Under the pieces are notes generated by a model. It was not told where the DNA came from. It saw nothing but the letters and a program-made list of their open reading frames with translations, and made no database searches. Below are positions 62,201 to 64,000 of a stretch of DNA of 64,000 bases, piece after piece. The stretch spans positions 12,501-76,500 of the forward strand of contig JAWQEG010002500.1 of the NCBI GenBank assembly GCA_033782935.1. The letters run 5' to 3'. Source of the stretch: Petrolisthes cinctipes. Lineage: Eukaryota > Arthropoda > Malacostraca > Decapoda > Porcellanidae. The translations under genes and the position numbers were made by a program. The stretch's first letter is position 1. Each line of letters begins with the position of its first letter.

Positions 62201-62769
62201 CCTGGATATATGCTTTTTCCATAGAGGGACCGTAAAGTGACAGTCCTTGCAATCTTGCACTATTGCCCAAGATGTATGAGTAGGTCAGTCAGGTGCTGTG
62301 GCCGGCTGAACTCCGGTTGAATATCAGCTGAGTTGACTGCCAAGTAGTCTTTCTTATGACGCATATTATAAATGAAAAGTTACCAAGCAATAAAATGTAT
62401 ACCTCATACTCATATATCATACACTTCATGTCATTTATCAACGGCTGTTCACTGTGAAGAGGATTGATATAAAAAGTTTTATATTGTGCGCAACCCAAAT
62501 AAATCTTTGATTATTTGACATATATAAAGTTATGCTTTCTAGCAGAAACTTGCATTGCACTGAGATACTCTAAGTGATGTTTTTTATTCGGAATGAAAGA
62601 ATTTCATAACATAACAATCATATTAGACCGTCACTTCAGAAAGCCGAGAAAGAAGATTGACTATTATATGCTGGTGTAGGGTAGAGAGTGTAGGGGATAC
62701 CTGCTGGGGTAGGGATGTGGGTGAGGGGGACCAACAAGGGGGACACTCGGGCCGCTCCGCTCACCTCAT
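50275..62769 (-). CDS. LARGE1: LARGE xylosyl- and glucuronyltransferase
   Basis: A Golgi type II membrane enzyme that builds matriglycan (alternating xylose and glucuronate) on alpha-dystroglycan. Coding exons on minus: 62769-62765, 59722-59577, 59228-59002, 58668-58473, 58135-57921, 57762-57677, 57426-57279, 56889-56788, 56505-56326, 56143-55834, 55263-55139, 54827-54672, 54143-54037, 51658-51586, 51079-50987, 50747-50617, 50350-50275. All phases agree; 791 aa. Order: cytosolic tail; signal anchor at about 27-46 ([19 protein letters not shown]); coiled coil ([20 protein letters not shown]); GT8 xylosyltransferase domain ([18 protein letters not shown] DxD at about 240-242; GYNTGVIL); GT49 glucuronyltransferase domain ([19 protein letters not shown] DxD at about 605-607; [28 protein letters not shown]). 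The first exon is inferred: ATG AG/T gives MSVIDYAK using an acceptor ending AAGGGCAG. The acceptor at 56143 is also uncertain. Confidence 0.96.
51942..53384. mobile_element. 1.44-kb piggyBac-like non-autonomous element in LARGE intron 13
   Basis: TTAA at 51938-51941 and 53385-53388. Left end CCCTTTTAGTATCAGG; right end, inverted, CCCTTTCAGTGCCAGA. TTAA plus CCCTTT ends is the piggyBac signature. The interior has GC-rich segments and no transposase frame. Confidence 0.7.
54262..54456. mobile_element. Inverted-repeat MITE in LARGE intron 12
   Basis: Arms of about 27 bp: GTCCACATGATCGAGCAGTG at the left and CACTGCTCGTTCATGTGGAC, inverted, at the right. Ends read GACCCCGTCC and GGCCCTGTCC. Target duplication is not clear. 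The 89-codon frame across it is spurious. Confidence 0.65.
55430..55770 (+). mobile_element. Retroelement fragment with (CAA)n tail in LARGE intron 10
   Basis: Ends in AACTTCAACAACAACAACAA after CCAGCCAGACAGCTTATGG. The same end occurs, inverted, at about 26117-26175. The body looks like former coding sequence but has stops in its frames. Opposite in orientation to LARGE. Confidence 0.5.
59806..59937 (+). mobile_element. RTE-like 3' fragment in LARGE intron 1
   Basis: GAGGGCCTGAATAAAAGGA and CCCGTGGGGTAAGTTCCCAG correspond to the last 150 bases of the RTE element at 28493-29496 (GGAGGGCTTGAACAAG; GGGGGGAGTTCCCGGAGG). Diverged. Confidence 0.5.
60211..61165 (+). mobile_element. hAT-like MITE copy split by a later insertion
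   Basis: 60211-60412 matches the first half of the 17758-18140 element (GTAGTGTTGCCTGATCCGGC to CAAAATGCCCCATTTG). The second half resumes at about 61057 (GGGGCATTTGCGGAGGAAAT) and ends near 61165. About 640 bp lies between, starting with a T run and a short AT run and holding part of another repeat (AAATTTCCCCATC). Confidence 0.7.
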
Positions 62770-62830
62770 CAGTCGCTCGTGGAAAGTGGGTTGGGTTATA
62801 CGAGAGTGACATTACTGGTAAGTTTTATTT
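62600..62830. promoter_or_regulatory. Likely LARGE promoter region, possibly divergent
   Basis: The inferred LARGE start codon is at 62769 on minus, so its leader and promoter lie just above it. The segment 62690-62800 is GC-richer than its surroundings. On plus, a strong donor (ACTG/GTAAGT at 62817) follows this block and could end the first exon of a divergent transcript leaving the window. No TATA box seen. Confidence 0.35.
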
Positions 62831-63370
62831 TTTTTTAATGTTATTACATATTACTGTGAACAGGCAAGTATCCAATGTGGGTGTTGGTAAGTGATATCTG
62901 CTTGTATTTAATTAGTTTTAGATGGTGAATATTGAATAAGAATGTGATGGTGAGTAGAGGTGAAAGTCTATTAATGGGTAATGGAGACTTTTACTTTCTC
63001 CTCCTGGGAAAGTCACCGGAATACAATATAGGTAATGTGATATTATTGTTGTTGCTTGTTGGTAATTATTTGGGTGTTCAACTGCTTACTCGGGTTTTAT
63101 AGTAAACTGAGAATTAATCACAAGAAGTGTTAAGGAAAATGCCAACCTTTTTAAGAATTAGGCAGTGAAATTCTCTTGTTGTGAATAGGCCTAACTAATA
63201 TTATTTCTTGGGACGAACTTGGGCTTCTTGGAAAGTATTTATTTAACGTTAAACCTATGTCCACATTAGGTGGTATATCCCACATTTTTTCGTACCTCAA
63301 TATAGAGCGTAATTTGTAATTTATTATCTTTATTCACTATATCGTAAGTTTAGTTATTCATGGAATATTT
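62831..63370. other. Gene-free stretch
   Basis: AT-rich sequence without recognisable coding exon or repeat. If the donor at 62817 is real, this is its first intron. Confidence 0.5.
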
Positions 63371-64000
63371 TGGAATTTATTTAAAGAATTGCCATTTTGC
63401 AGCAGTGTTGCCAGATTTGGCTAGGTCCCAGTATTTTGGGTAAATATTGAATGAATTACCGTTATTGCGTACGTTTTTTCTACCTTCATTACCCACTTAT
63501 TTAGACCATTCTAAGACTATTTTCATCTATGGCATTTCCTCCGCAAATGCCCGATTTCCAAGATAGGGCATATTCAAATGGGGCATTTTGAAATTAGCCT
63601 GACCTTACCTGACCTGACCTAACCTAACCTAGACCGCATCAGACTACCGGGACCTAACCTGGGCAAACTACCAGGAAATAATCGTGATAAAGTACAATAA
63701 ATGACCGGGTTAAAATACTGGGACCTAGTCGGATCTGGCAACAATGCTACAAAACGGTAATTCTTTCAATAAATACTGTATTTTGCCCCGGTAATTTCCT
63801 GTACTTTACCACGGTTATTTCCCGGTAGTTTGCCCAGGTTAGGTCCCGGTAGTCTGCTGTGGTCTAGGTTAGGCTAGGTAAGGTCAGGCGGTAAATATTG
63901 AAAGAATTGCCATTATCGCGTACGGTTTCTCTACCTTCATTAGCCACTTATTTTAACCATTCTAAGACTATTTTGTATTTATTGAAAGAATTGCCGTTTT
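63371..64000. mobile_element. Nested cluster of hAT-like MITE copies
   Basis: An outer plus-oriented copy starts near 63371 (AAAGAATTGCCATTTTGCAG). It is interrupted by a minus-oriented copy at 63439-63777, which is flanked by a perfect 8-bp duplication GTATTTTG (63431-63438 and 63778-63785). The outer copy resumes to about 63887, where GGTAAATATTGAAAGAATTG starts another minus-oriented partial copy, and a further end begins near 63974 and runs off the window. Confidence 0.85.

Overview
The window reads as nuclear DNA of an arthropod, most likely a decapod crustacean. It holds intron-rich housekeeping genes with GT-AG splice sites, (TTAGG)n-type telomere-like tracts, long di-nucleotide microsatellites, and a very dense load of small DNA transposons and 5'-truncated non-LTR retrotransposons. 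The taxon is inferred from style and gene content (for example a complete LARGE gene). I could not search a database, and no operons or bacterial features are present.

Layout. 1-2673 (minus) holds three coding exons of a caspase that runs off the left edge. The catalytic Cys and His regions are kept, but the active-site pentapeptide reads NFCRG. 3221-5106 (minus) holds two homologous ankyrin-repeat exons, separated by an intron that carries a (TC)n(AT)n microsatellite of about 290 bp. 7342-8639 (minus) is a complete three-exon gene for a secreted CUB protein with a Thr/Pro mucin-like tail. 8727-9343 is a truncated non-LTR element. 11838-16155 (minus) is the complete proteasome subunit alpha-1 gene (PSMA1, 7 coding exons, 284 aa). 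16.2-21.4 kb is rich in transposons and holds two more reverse-transcriptase relics. 21507-43429 (plus) is the complete COPII outer-coat gene SEC31A (23 coding exons including a 27-nt microexon, about 1200 aa). 43.4-50.3 kb is the gene-poor space between two convergent genes. 50275-62769 (minus) is the complete bifunctional glycosyltransferase gene LARGE (17 coding exons, 791 aa), with a possible divergent promoter near 62.8 kb. 62.8-64.0 kb ends in a nested cluster of one hAT-like MITE family.

SEC31A and LARGE both belong to the secretory pathway (ER export; Golgi glycosylation of dystroglycan). PSMA1 is a cytosolic and nuclear 20S proteasome subunit. The caspase and ankyrin genes form a separate minus-strand block at the left end. 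I see no evidence that these neighbours are functionally coupled; this looks like an ordinary eukaryotic gene neighbourhood. The richest unexplained signal is the mobile-element content. Several families have clear terminal inverted repeats and target-site duplications: TTAA, TA, TAA/ACT and 8 bp. The next most interesting items are the divergent caspase and its ankyrin-encoding neighbour.
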